Notes: generated by a model not told the origin, from the sequence alone. 64,000 nt of DNA from Mimachlamys varia (GCA_947623455.1 OX392541.1:8622719-8686718); one strand, 5' to 3'; shown: positions 34,701 to 43,113, counted from the stretch's first letter. Made by a program: numbers and translations.

Positions 34701-35453
34701 TTCACTATGGGATTTGTTTACACTCTTAGGCACACTTTCGTGCAAATCTGGCAAGTTGTAAGGCGCACTTCCGTGCAAATCTGGCAAGTTGTAAGACGCA
34801 CTTTCGTGCAAATCTGGCAAGTTGTGAGGCGCACTTTCGTTCAAATCTGGCAAGTTGTGAGGCGCACTTTCGTGCAAATCAAGCAAGTTGTGAGGCGCAC
34901 TTTCGTGCAAATCAATCAAGTTCTGAGGCGCACTTTCGTGCAAATCAAGCAAGTTCTGAGGCGCACTTCCGTGCAAAGCAAACACGTTTTCAGGCGCACT
35001 TCCGTGCAAATCAAGCAAGTGTTCAGGCGCACTTCCGTGCAAATCAGGCAAATGTTCAGGCGCACTTCCGTGCAAATCAGGCAAGTTCTGAGGCGCACTT
35101 TCGTGCAAATCAAGTAAGTTTTCAGGCGCACTTTCGTGCAAATCAAGCAAGTTTTCAGGCGCACTTTCGTGCAAATCAATCAAGTTTTCAGGCGCACTTT
35201 CGTGCAAATCAAGCAAGTTTTCAAGCGCACTTTCGTGCAAATCAAGCAAGTGTTCAGGCGCACTTTCGTGCAATGTCTCTGGCGCTATTTTTACCGAGGC
35301 TAGCTCCTCAGTCACGTTAATTGTCATGTCTCTAGGCGCTATTTTTACAGAGGCTAGCTCCTCAGTCATCTTTACACCATCACCATCACCATCAGCACCA
35401 CGTCTGTACGCCCTAGCAGCGGCAGCCTTCCTCCAGTTCTTCTTGCGAGGCAT
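25776..35453 (-). CDS. Helentron Rep/helicase polyprotein with two cysteine proteases and an endonuclease
   Basis: A single uninterrupted 3225-codon frame starts at the ATG at 35453 (MPRKKNWRKAAAARAYRR). Domains in order: sixteen 11-residue repeats (62-237); a basic region; an OTU protease (about 655-795) with GDGNCFF (Cys676) and HYDVV (His791); a second cysteine-protease-like domain (about 895-1085) with Gln898, GKQC (Cys911) and FDSH (Asp1040, His1042); seven 38-residue basic repeats (about 1199-1464); and a zinc-binding module (Cys1526, 1528, 1529, 1567, 1570), followed by the conserved IPFMQIRELPRGGQ region. Next come the rolling-circle Rep domain with the HUH-type motif RGSPHIHMLLW (His2008, His2010) and paired tyrosines TYIVSYISK (Tyr2186, Tyr2190), a PIF1-type helicase with Walker A GGAGTGKS (Lys2554), Walker B IIIDEIS (Asp2636), HKAQGATLNQ and YVALSRVRS, and a C-terminal AP-type endonuclease (about 2995-3225) with IAESRL, GDFN (Asp3152), LDLIF and SDHD. 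Rep nicks and joins DNA and the helicase unwinds it. The endonuclease fusion is typical of helentrons. All key residues are present, so recent activity is plausible. Confidence 0.92.
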   Translation of the reverse strand: MPRKKNWRKAAAARAYRRGADGDGDGVKMTEELASVKIAPRDMTINVTEELASVKIAPETLHESAPEHLLDLHESALENLLDLHESAPENLIDLHESAPENLLDLHESAPENLLDLHESAPQNLPDLHGSAPEHLPDLHGSAPEHLLDLHGSAPENVFALHGSAPQNLLDLHESAPQNLIDLHESAPHNLLDLHESAPHNLPDLNESAPHNLPDLHESASYNLPDLHGSAPYNLPDLHESVPKSVNKSHSEVSKSANGSHNDVPNITNEACKNASQAQNEAHQSENQCQKESCNDSQSDAALIKNAIDHIGNNSNIYTRNEGSSPKVLARKVQRKSLYNIMLITAKYDRFRRAKVTKTALKMATRSKIHKKISRKPLYNIMLISAKLDRNKRKNMKKQIQTEGDKNKQAQENPNSINKPSVWKRKATTKNKKSLKGNCIQKEKLPTNVRKIRKNLVVVTERTTPCHSNENVGSPRRNKSSKKKSPLDSTCKQKQPKIRANLTKHKETQVQQTLQNCDDNYSGMFAKIQHETKRRKPQRSKFVDINTKLKNTTVFEKISSEMKTKVEKRISELSNLKHFEKFNAQRKVAAKVHSSNIKPTTSNQNVTYANQNADTDVVFEKQTRSVIYPFLPLSVSTKQKLLRLLDHQADITPVCTYTARSLGKPVNTKSIMGDGNCFFRALSFAVSDEENQHMIFRNAIVNHMTKFKNKFKTHLRSGFKSVPEYLSKKHMGCDGTWATEVEILAAADLLKTNIYIYNDHTFSWQLFSAKQVDKNAVVEQEAIYLIHRHSVHYDVVLSVKEVVPADKHLKCAKSAPKTPVKSGTINHLKEPAVQLSCAVKDKAEPMVSNVEPRKRDFLTENAKANDIYESLEKLCFNKDSSAEIGFQNHEDVVQGNFHQGHPTFSENAGKQCVLNSLSALLYNREKSMSLWTPFDLDHALMKGDEMYSYLRKSSTMNHDYLSITDIPRLIECNAKLFKINFQESLSGTLGNTNDFDEFQFVTLYEALHLALDQHGIHGSFITFKGNTFVVVKQIVGYFVFDSHSRNTAGLQVSDGRSVLKYLRSIQEVYNHCMNLAISMNYSPHDMFEVTAVCVAHYEVEHSTGDVTNVKDDVSLKANKESNIASMVNEDKLLTNYSEKPNLTLLDKYFQYQENMNKEKVLSKNQSCPRSDRKQYMRNDMRKRRESLELKSVDRKNSIKSKTKARKIKQFYELENEAQKAARQNPDMKQKNKKSTLQSKRKARESKEFCEHETKAQKAARQHPHIKLKNKQSTLQSKRKARKSKEFCEHETEAQKVARQYPDMKLKNKQSTLQSKRKARKSKEFCEHETEAQKVARQYPDMKLKNKQSTLQSKRKARKSKEFCEHETEAQKVARQYPDMKLKNKQRTLKSMTKARESKEFCEYETKAQKAARQNPDLKLKMKQRTLKSMTKARESKEFCDNEVEAKRIKRQDPLQLDAERILKQESRKRHRRKEKDTDEITKAIKRKKLDFCEHEEDLSMKRTYGSTIDQCIKKFHEKAAQGPVQVCTCCQQTWFPRSVVKLSNTNITEKSKAYCTGFKSHDNEEWLCRTCLASLKEDKIPRLAQKNGMVWPNKPDVLQLHPLEERLISQRIPFMQIRELPRGGQLSAKGNVVNVPVDIQPTVNALPRPMDEHVTISVKLKKRLSHKSACFTENVRPNAVMNALEWLMENSEMYQNAGVTINTAWKEDIQSDDNEMISEYIGKSQSKDTREIEIANDGFCEVLPDECIQGNSDTLVDEADTDANKVYVFAPGENQKPISLYEDKDAEYHCFPTLYCGQRRLENSERHIPVHYSDIAKWELRSVDRRAAQSVPNIFFKLKKIQIKQISDKVNLALRRCKSEGKQITAGQARDSTTTNEIVRLNEGYYIFRTLRNSPAYLSSKKKDVFGMIRQLGLPTWFMSLSSADTRWTDLLKTLAQLDGKLLSEDDLAKADWNFKTNLVNKDPVTCARFFDNRVQLFLNTVLKSHHNPIGDVTDTFRRVEFQNRGSPHIHMLLWTNAAPKYPEDSEETLAEYVDKYVTCSLQNENPDLKELVQLQVHKHSKTCKKGGKAICRFGFPLPPLPRTMLLEPLETEVNEYKKKYTNLQKKMNELKDDCTLSFHTFLQTVVQMEEEEYVKCIRASLKGPKIFLRRNPAEMRVNYYNPDVLKAWRANLDIQFVLDPYACATYIVSYISKSQRGISALLEKASQEAVEGNMDLRRQVRHIGNKFLNFVEVSAQEASYLILQMPLTQSTRQVVFINTSPPDDRVFLLKSQDDLENLPEDSTDIKADNMITRYAKRPKQLDNWCLADVVSELEMTFPKEHTKEHTESDQHNDDNLQNTSDDNEDFSPENVVVHLRNGIKIRKRKNKRVIRYVGYSKKTNSEQHYREKIFLFLPWRNENTDILGGHDTFEQHYKSKVNIIKLIQKKYEHFVEELEQARLQAECEIDEFDDVAPNTEHVEAEDAAVGSKPSEQLVHFDPDSACHRDYDIGPDIGFPAKTSEVQTSPNRISEEQYHKLLQCLNCKQREFHNHVTHWIKHKNEPIYAFLTGGAGTGKSVVIDAIFQTLHRALCSEEGEDPDDVRILLCAYTGKAAFNINGLTIASAFHKKMYQTQQNMYADELNTYRTKYRNLSVIIIDEISMVGNKLLAFIHERLQQLTATKQDFGGISIVVVGDLYQLSPIGDSWVFKDLSCPGQGLAKNLWQEHFTMFQLTEIMRQKDDIEFSELLNRLRHNQLTDEDRQTILKRKVEAGSPEYPTSAPHLFIENKFVDDFNNNFMENLATCKINVKADTDVLSQTKLSLDVKMSLIKNLPEKQANTGQLKNNLTIAVDMIYDISVNIDVADGLTNGSTCVVKHIEYKDSVLRPGIVWVSFQDQKVGAIRRQQYKHLFSIRVESNWTPIFETKRTFVYNRKTFERIQFPFQPSAAKTVHKAQGATLNQVVVSLSQTKKRKIPHIHYVALSRVRSLKNLHIVDFNEDSLSKDKSVDAEMQRLRQQGFKLCFTPLYHTDMQRKFIFNNVRSLNKHILDIRSDPNVFAADVIGIAESRLYANDADDKFTLDGFRMYRNDVLHSQSRPHHGIVVYVKSHLDVWSHEKFSTEDVEFSFLSLSLCKSIVQCAVVYKKPSCPLTHFYAVMNKYLLPLLNINEQIVIMGDFNVNLMKIEHNAFLRFMETTFHCKQIISQTTTKAKTKLDLIFTNFTDNKSGVLEAYWSDHDMIYCAANYQNPP
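31062..31859 (-). repeat. 114 bp coding tandem repeat (7 units)
   Basis: About seven units of 38 residues, consensus SKRKARKSKEFCEHETEAQK then VARQYPDMKLKNKQSTLQ, lie between the second protease domain and the zinc module. The middle three are nearly identical at DNA level, implying recent expansion. The units are strongly basic and probably helical, so DNA binding or nuclear targeting is a reasonable guess. Confidence 0.85.
34743..35270 (-). repeat. 33 bp coding tandem repeat (16 units)
   Basis: Sixteen units of 11 residues, consensus HESAPENLLDL, lie near the N-terminus. At RNA level nearly every unit contains GCAC-GAAA-GUGC or GCAC-GGAA-GUGC, a 4 bp stem closed by a GNRA-type tetraloop. 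The Glu to Gly variants preserve that loop class. Confidence 0.9.
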
Positions 35454-35739
35454 CTAGAATGACAGAAAGTGTACACACATTTTATGTTGTGCTACTGAGT
35501 AACAAATTTGTATGAATTTAAGATTAACATGATGCAGAAATTGTTTATAAAACTTATTTGAATTAGTAAACATATGAACTGTAGGAGACTTTGTGGAAAC
35601 GTAAGTTACTAAGCTTTTTTACAATCTGGCTTGTGTTAAAATACTTTAAAAACAAGACAATGCCAATGATGATTCTCCAAATGCTCAAAGAAGACAAAAT
35701 TTTATTTTCATATTAACAGTGACTAATGCACACAGAAGC

Positions 35740-36310
35740 ACTGAAGTACTTTGATGGGCAACAAAGATTTTCAATAAATGATGACCTTTACACTAAAGCA
35801 TTTAAACATAAATATATAAGCATGTTCAAGACAATATGCATGCTTTTTTACCAATATGTAGATTTTGATTAAAAAATGTAGAAAAATGAAGTTGGTCGAG
35901 TGATGGCAAAGATTTTCTTTAGATAGCTGCAGTAATCACCTTCATATTTACCCTTGCACAAGAACACAAACTTGTTAAAGGAATATCAAATTATTGACCA
36001 ATAAGCAACAATGGTTGTTAAAGCGATGACACAAATTTTCAATCATAATTGTACTTAACATTGACAATGACCTTGGAACACTGAAATATGAAATGGTTAA
36101 AGATATTTTAATTATAACACTTATTTACCAATATATGAACTTTTGATGAAAATTGGATGAAAATTGCAGTCACTAGAGTGGTGATAAAGATTTTCAATAA
36201 ATAGTAATAGTGACTTTAATGTATACATTGAAATAAGGCTGAAGCAGGCACTTCTTCAATGTGTTAAGGTTTGATGAAAATTTGTCGAGTAATAAAGTTA
36301 TGACAACTAA
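35740..36310. repeat. Diverged tandem repeat upstream of the Rep gene
   Basis: A motif like GATGGCAAAGATTTTCAATAA, followed by an AATGACCTT stretch, recurs at about 35752, 35905, 36027 and 36181, giving units of roughly 120-155 bp. It resembles the core arrays of pearl-like elements. From 36400 to 36930 a second degenerate motif (ATGTTGTATGCCAAGA and GAGAAATAT) recurs three times. No genes are seen in 35454-37045. Confidence 0.5.
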
Positions 36311-37045
36311 GTTGTCGCCTTAGGGCTAACTAATACCCACTGCATTCATTTACCAGTACTACCTTCAGAATTTGCCTTCTGCCATAATTCAGAATAAGAA
36401 ATCTTACCAAAAGTAAAAGAGTAAAACGTTTTATCATACGGATGTTGCATACCAAGAATGAGAAATATAGCTTCAGTACCTTTTGATCTATTTGACACAA
36501 TATTTCGAACAAAAAGGGGCATAACTCAGCAACAATTGGCGAAATTTTACGAAAAGCAAAAGGGCAAACTTTATATTATAAGAATGTTGTATGCCAAGAT
36601 CGAGAAATATCGTTTTGATACTTGTGATAAAAAGTATCTTAAATTTGTTTTCATTTTATATGAGATTTTTTGAAACTCGCCTTGGAAGTTTTTATTTTTG
36701 CTCGCCAAAGGCTAACAAAAATAAAAACTTCTAGGCTTGTTTTATAAAATCTCATATGAAATGAAAACTCATTAGAGATCATATATACATATCATAAGGA
36801 TGTTGTATGTGAATTGACAAATATCTACTTCAGTACTTTAAGATATACCCGACACAATATTCTGGACAGACGGACTATCAGACACCCAGACAGGGTGTTT
36901 CTAATATACCCTCCCTGAACTTTGTTGCAAGGGATATAAAAACTGAACATTGTCATTTATACTCAGTGTGATTTTGAATACTTACAAAAGGAACACTTTA
37001 CTTTTGTGTGCCGTTGTAAAACATGTAAACATATCACACAATAAA

Positions 37046-38094
37046 AACAAGGGCCTGTATCGCTCACCTAGTATTTCATGCACTACATTTTATATGTTTA
37101 CATCAAATCAGCATATTGGGCCCCTGGGGCCCCCAAGACTCACAGTTTATACAAAATTGATTCCTCTTCACACTTAGATGCTTCAAACCAAATATGGACC
37201 AAATCCTTTCATTCCTGTAGCAGAAGAAGGATTTTTAAAGAATTTGCTATATTTTCCCCTATTGGGCCATGCCCTTTCAGCCCCTGGGGGCCCAGACCCA
37301 CGGTTTATACAAAATTGATTCTCCTACACCCAATGATGCTTCAGACCAAATATGAACCAAATCCTTTCATTCCTACAGCAGGAGGAGGATTTTAAAGAAT
37401 TTGCTCTATTTCCCCTATCGGGGCCCACCCCTCCAGACCCTGGGGGCTCAGACCCACGGTTTATACAAAATTGATTTCACATCACCCAAGGATGCTTCAG
37501 ACCAAATATGAACAAAATCCTTTCATTCCTACAGCAAGAAGAATTTTAAAGAATTAGCTATATTTCCCCTATTGGGCCCCACCTCTCCAGCCCCTTGGGG
37601 CCCAGACCCACGGTTTATACAAAATTGATTTCAAATCACCCAAGGATGATTCTGACCAAATATGAACCAAATCCTTTCATTCCTACAACAGGAGAAGGAT
37701 TTGAAAGAATTTGGTATGTTTCCCCTATTGGGCCCCGCCCCTCCAGCCCCTGAGTCCCAGACCCATGGTTTATACAAAAGTGATTACCCTTTATCCAAGG
37801 ATGCTTCAGACCAAATATGGACCAAATCTTTTCACTCCTGCAGTAGAAGAAGGATTTTAAAAAATTCGCTATATTTTCCCTATTGGGCCCCACCCCTCCA
37901 ACCCCCGGGGGCCCAGACCCACGGTTTATACAAAATTGATATCCCTTCATGCAAAGATACTTCAGGCCAAATTTGGTCAAAATCTGCTTAGGGGTTTATG
38001 ACTAGTAGTGATTTGAAGGAAAAGTTGACAGACGGACGGACGGACGCCGCACCATGGCATTAGCTCACCAGCCCTTCGGGCTAGGTGAGCTAAT
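37046..38094 (+). mobile_element. Pearl-like non-autonomous helentron element
   Basis: The 5' end is ACAAGGGCCTGTATCGCTCACCT. The core is about six tandem units of roughly 155 bp, each with CCCAGACCCACGGTTTATAC, AAATTGATT and CAAATCCTTTCATTCCT. An ACGG microsatellite lies at 38030-38045, and the 3' end is a hairpin (38060-38093) with arm AGGTGAGC, complementary to GCTCACCT near the 5' end. Tandem cores plus an ACGG tract match the bivalve pearl family as described. Non-coding. Confidence 0.75.
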
Positions 38095-38100
38095 AAATAA

Positions 38101-39150
38101 AACAAGAGGACAAGAAAGCCTGTATTGCTCACTTGGCTCTTGGTATTTCAACCAATGTTGTAAATTCCAAACTTTAAGAGTTTATCCAATTCTAACATGG
38201 AGACCGAAACAAAAGGCCAAGTTATAGTTTACTTTTTAATACAACACCATTGGTAATTTTCTTTAGCTCTTAAAAAGTCGGATCTTTATACCATTTATGT
38301 ATATATTCTATATATTCTCAGTTATATGAAATTTAAAAATTTGTCTTGAAAAGTAATGATAGTGAAAAGAAGTGTCTCTTGTATATTCTGGTAGCACCTA
38401 ATGTCAGATTTGTACACTCCCCAGGGATTTATCTAGGTTTAAAAAGTACCTGTAACTACCAATACCTTTTTTATTCATAGGGGGGGGGAGGGGGATGTGC
38501 TGCATGTTTGCGGTGCAGAGGAAAACCTTGTTATGCGACATCCGTTATCTGGTCGAGCAATCGACGTTGCACACTTTAATACCTTGTTATTTTAAAATGT
38601 TTAGACTGCAGAGACTCAATTAACGATAATCAGGGAGAAACAGAAAATAACATAAACACAGGACAACTTCCTAAGAGGAAGAAATTATAGATTTGAGAAA
38701 TAGTTGATTATAATATATGGAAATGCGGATTTTTTTCAACAAAATAGTTTTTTTTTTAAATAAAGAGGGGAAAATTTCAGTTTACTTCAATGGGGAATAT
38801 GGAGAATACCGGTAGTAAATCAGGCCTTCATAAATCCCTGACCCCTGTTATTGGTTTTTTTTCCAAATATTAAAGTGTTAACTGGGCAATGCACATCTAG
38901 GGACACCTGCATTTAGAATTTGAGAAGTAGCCATCCACTTCTTCTCAAGATCACCCAACTATTAATACTGCCAAAATCTATGATTACTGCTTGTGAGCCA
39001 TGTTTTTTTATGATCAGCTCAACAAGGGAAGAGGGGGAATCTTAAAGATGTAATATGAAATTTGAAAAGGATCCATGCATCCAGTACCTCTCAAGAAATA
39101 GCGATCACAAGAATTGTTTATGGACAGACAAACAACAGACGCAGATACAA
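38101..39150 (+). mobile_element. Diverged pearl-like element, adjoining the previous one
   Basis: It starts AACAAGAGGACAAGAAAGCC, then TGTATTGCTCACTTGGCT, only 7 bp after the preceding element. The interior, with ATTTGAGAAGTAGCCATCCA and ACTTCTTCTCAAGA, resembles the array at 48090-48480. It fades near a GGACAGACAAACAACAGACG stretch. No 3' hairpin was found. Confidence 0.4.
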
Positions 39151-40900
39151 ATTTGGATAAAAGTTCATTTCAAAATCAAAATGGGTAATTATATCATTTG
39201 AAATAACACAAAAAATAACAACTGCACCATATGGATGTTAAATTGCTTTATTGTATTATTTGTGACTTCTTGAAACACCTGAAAATGCTTTTATTATATA
39301 TCAATCTTTCCCGGGATCTGCATCACTGTATCAGGAGCCCCCTTCAAATCACTCCATCAACATACAATTAAGACATTGCTGTTGAATAGCCAAGGAAAAC
39401 CACTGTTCTGGCAACAAACTTGAAAGGCTTACACTATACTATGATCAATGCATGGGCATGTTAGCAGTAATTAATAAATACTTCGACAAAGTCACAAAAT
39501 AGACTTAACAGTGTAGTACAATGTACTGACCACACAAAAGAACTTCTAATTAGTATTCATAATTATCACATAATTATGATATAAGAATGTTAAAGTTTAA
39601 AAAAATATCTTATACACAATATGCTGCTATTTGATTTGGTTATACAATTAAAGATTAATATCGTAGAAAATGTGCGAGAAATGTTTGTATATAACTAGTC
39701 TACACTAAATTATTCTGACAAATTAAAAATCCATTTTTGTGTCTTATTGTTGTGAGAAATTGATATCAGAATATTTTTCATTTGGAAGACAACAACTTTG
39801 TGTATAGTTGTTCTGAAAGAGTGTAAAAACAATCTCAACAGTTTCTGTGTTATTATATGGAAGAATTACAGAAATAAGTATTTGAAATATAAATAAATTG
39901 AGCAGATGTAAATAAAGATTAAGGTCTAGTGATATCAAGTATATTAGAATGCCTGTATTTTCTCTCTCAAGTCCACATCTGTTTGACATATTACAACTAA
40001 AATTACATACGTTGGGCACCATGTTTATTTATCATAAAATTATACTAGAACCTGCAGAAGGGTTATGTTAAATTCTAAAAAAAACGTTCACTTTATTAAT
40101 ATATCGTCATGTCATAAGCGTTTGTTTTGGTGGCAATTGTATGCTCGAGTGAGCATGTGTGCCAAATTGTTTTCCTACCCTCCCAACTAATTACAGCCCC
40201 CTAGGACATACACCACCTTGCAATTATCAGTTGAGTCATTACTAGACTTGGGGCAGCTTTGTAATGTAATCCTTGTCATTTTTTTGTGTGAAAGACTCTC
40301 CAAATCACAAGACCAAAAGGGTTCTCAAAATCGGGAGATTTCACGATTTTCATAAATACAATCGAGAGGCAAAAGAAGGCATGTAAAATCGGCAGCCTTT
40401 AGCGTAAATTGGGAGGGTTGGCAAGTATGACAGAACTCCCTCACGTCCAAAATATCATGGCCATTAGAACTGCGTAGTAGATTAGGTGATGGTCGTCAGC
40501 AAGTGCTTACTACTGATCAGCGATTATACATTAAAAAACAATTCACTAACGGCGTAATTAACTTCAGCAATGTTGGAAACATCTACAGTCATCAATTAAA
40601 GTATCACATGATAATTCTGTGCTGAGAAATTCCTAGGAATGGGATTTTGAGACGGAGCTAGATTGGGTATTGTCATTAGACCTTACCTTGTGTATCCCAG
40701 AATGCACTGCTTCCGGTACAGGAAATTCACTTCCTGTTCAGCAATGAGTGTTCAAATCACACAATCCACGCAATATTTTTTTTTTTTCCCGTTTTTTTTT
40801 TATTACTTTAACTGAATTGATGAGGGGTAAATGAATAAATCGTGGAATAATAACATAATACTTTATTTCATTATTTCATATGTCATAATATTTACAACTT
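39151..40900. other. Unassigned AT-rich stretch
   Basis: I see no gene, complete repeat or structured element here apart from poly-T tracts near 40780-40800. Confidence 0.4.
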
Positions 40901-40904
40901 TGGC

Positions 40905-41543
40905 CCAATCCATTAGGTGTGACCTTGAAAGTAGGTCAAGGTCATTGATATGAGGTAACTTTGTAGCACTCCATTCCAGGTACCTACTGGCCAAATATGA
41001 TCACCCTTGGCCTTTTGGTTAGTGAGGAAAAGATTGTCAAACGTTTTTTTACATATCTGACCCCTGTGACCTTGAAAGTTAGTCAAGGTCATTGATATGA
41101 GGAAACTTTGTAGCACTCTTTCCCAGATACCTACTGGCCAAATATGATCACCCATGGCCTATTGGTTAGTGAGGAAAAGATTGTCAAACGCTTTTTTACA
41201 TATTTGACCCCTGTGACCTTGAAAGTTAGTCAAGGTCATCGATATGAGGAAACTTTGTAGCACTCTATCCCAGGTGCCTACTGGCCAAATATCATTACCC
41301 TAGACCTTTTGGTTACTGAGAAGAAGATTGTTAAAGGTTTTTACATATTTGACCCCTGTGACCTTGAAAACAGGCCAAGGTCATTGAAATGAGGAAACTT
41401 TGTAGCACTCAATCCCAGGTGCCTACTGGCCAAATATCAGCACCTAGAGCCTTTTGTTTACTAAGAAGAAGATTGTTAAAGGAAAAGTTTACGGACGGCG
41501 GACGGCGCACGGCGCACGACGACGGACGAAGCATGATGGCAAT
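40905..41543 (+). repeat. Four tandem units of about 147 bp near the 3' end of the helentron
   Basis: Each unit contains GTGACCTTGAAAGTTAGTCA, GGTCATTGATATGAGG, AACTTTGTAGCACTC and CCTACTGGCCAAATAT. Units start at about 40918, 41067, 41215 and 41357. They are followed by an ACGG/GGCGCACGGC microsatellite at 41490-41530. This is the same core-plus-microsatellite plan as in the pearl-like elements. Confidence 0.75.
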
Positions 41544-41575
41544 AGGTCATCTTGACCCTTCGGGTCAGATGACCT
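41544..41575 (+). repeat. 3' terminal hairpin of the helentron-like element
   Basis: AGGTCATCTTGACC pairs with GGTCAGATGACCT around a TTCG-containing loop. The distal arm GTCAGATGACCT is the inverse of AGGTCATCTGAC at 9084, giving subterminal inverted repeats. Confidence 0.75.
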
Positions 41576-43015
41576 AAAAATAGACATCAATTGCACACAT
41601 ACCGATATTCAAATGAAGAATAATTGTCGGCATATCGGCACCATATATCGACACCAGGAATTATCTATATTATATTTACCTGACCGAGGCCGATACACGG
41701 GTACGGAATACGGCCATGGTACAAACCTTAATTTATGTAAAAGGTAATATTCACGAACCCAACTTTTCAGATGATTTCATAAAATGTATGTAGCATGCAT
41801 TGAAAAGTACGAAATAAAATGACATGAAATGTTTGCGATTTTTTTTACAACTCAATGTCTTCAGGATTTTTTTTCAAACTTTCTATATATATAAAAGATA
41901 CATTAATATTCATTTAAAATCTATCCAACTTTCAGCGTCTTCACACGTTAACACGTATCACGGAATGCGAACATTTAAGTCCATACACTCATATAACGCA
42001 CCACACACTAAGCATGACTACATATATCAGATTTGGAACTGTTAAAACACTTAAAACTAACCGTTATGAATATGTTATGATAATTCCGCTTTCTTTTTAC
42101 ACCTTTTTTTGTCGTTTTGTAAAGGGACGGTGACCTTTTTAAAAAAAAACCTGCAGGAATGGAATATACATATAGGTATATGTTGCATAACTTTGGTTTT
42201 TTTTTTATTTTTTTTTCCCCCGTTATGTATATATTTTCGTATCAAATTCAATACCGGGGTCACAACCCAATGATATTTGTACCTTCAATAATTTATAGAT
42301 TAAGTATGAATATCGCGTGAAAACATATTTTTTTATTCCTTTTGTCCAAATTGAAGCCGTATGTACCTCGGTCGCACATCCCGTTTTACAACGTAATCAA
42401 ACGAATTTTTCTGTTATGGTATATATTGTATTTGAAAATGTCTTTCTATCCAGCAATAGAATTAGATCATACTATTTTACTGGAACATAAGATTTTATAA
42501 AGGGAATATTATAAACACACTTTTAAGTTTCATATTACACACGCATTTTATGCAACAGAAGTCTGAAACAGTTTCCCCTTGGGTAGCCTCAAAACCAAAT
42601 CAAAGCTTTATTTGTGCATGTTACCGTTACCCAGAAGAAATATGTTACATACACACAATAGAGCAGGTAGTTTCTCCTTTAAATACTTCTCATCTCTCAA
42701 TATGATTCCGTAACGCAGTCTTGCGTCATATTTTGATCATTCGGCAACTTTTCGCTTAGTAGTTAGGCCTTATCGTGGTGTAACGGTAATAGCAGATAGA
42801 GTGTTTACAATGGAAGCGGCGCTCGCTGCGCATGCGTTGGTAGGTGAAAATCCCAAACCAAAGCGTCTAGCCAGACGTTCTGAAATTCCACTAGTTATTT
42901 TGAAATATTTTATTTTATGAATACATATATGCAAAATCCGATCGTCGCAGTCCATAAGAATACCCACTCGATATGTGTATGTAATATTTTGAAAAAAAAT
43001 ATGAAAAAAAGCTGA

Positions 43016-43033
43016 CTTTCGCGGGATGCCCCT
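43016..43033 (-). repeat. Right terminal inverted repeat of the TTAA element
   Basis: This is the exact complement of 8757-8774. TTAA follows at 43034-43037, and then the LTR resumes. Confidence 0.85.
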
Positions 43034-43037
43034 TTAA

Positions 43038-43113
43038 TGAGCCTTTCATACATAAGATACTTACCAGGAACATCCAGAGCGGGACTATGTGATCAGCGTG
43101 GTTGATGGTAACA
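43038..43113 (-). repeat. Second gypsy LTR, right part
   Basis: These 76 bp match 5973-6048 and complete the LTR interrupted at 8756. Confidence 0.85.

Larger units (their letters stand above)
9063..41575. mobile_element. Helentron-like rolling-circle transposon, about 32.5 kb
   Basis: The left end reads ACAAGAGGCCCAGGGGCCTC and then AGGTCATCTGAC (from 9084). The right end is a hairpin, 41544-41575, whose distal arm is GTCAGATGACCT, so the element carries subterminal inverted repeats. The shorter pearl-like element at 37046-38094 has the same end plan. Inside lie a 3225-codon Rep/helicase gene and an RPA-like gene, both minus strand. Such genes, inverted subterminal repeats and a 3' hairpin are the described hallmarks of helentrons. 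The outer boundary is defined by comparison with the uninterrupted 520-2389 element. The size is unusually large, inflated by nested repeats. The strand of the genes is opposite to the end orientation used here, which I cannot resolve. Confidence 0.65.
8757..43033. mobile_element. 34.3 kb TTAA element carrying a helentron-like insert
   Basis: Perfect 18 bp inverted termini AGGGGCATCCCGCGAAAG lie at 8757-8774 and 43016-43033. They are flanked by TTAA at 8753-8756 and 43034-43037. The LTR copy at 5769-6048 gives the exact pre-insertion sequence. The outer 306 bp on the left and about 1.46 kb on the right align with the 1.87 kb element at 520-2389. The original transposon was therefore about 1.76 kb and later received everything between 9063 and 41575. 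No transposase of its own is visible. An alternative is that the whole 34 kb unit moved as one; the data favour later insertion. Confidence 0.8.

Noticed and set aside
34347..35117. 256-codon plus-strand frame with regular FVQIKQVVRRT repeats
   Set aside because: It is the antisense of the 33 bp repeat array in the transposase. A 33 bp repeat has no stop in several frames, so the frame is a by-product.
34743..35270. Regular 33 bp repeats resembling a CRISPR array
   Set aside because: The units are contiguous without spacers, are in frame in a eukaryotic transposon gene, and lack cas genes.
38476..38492. G-rich run GGGGGGGGGAGGGGG
   Set aside because: A short purine tract in a decayed pearl-like repeat; nothing links it to a function.
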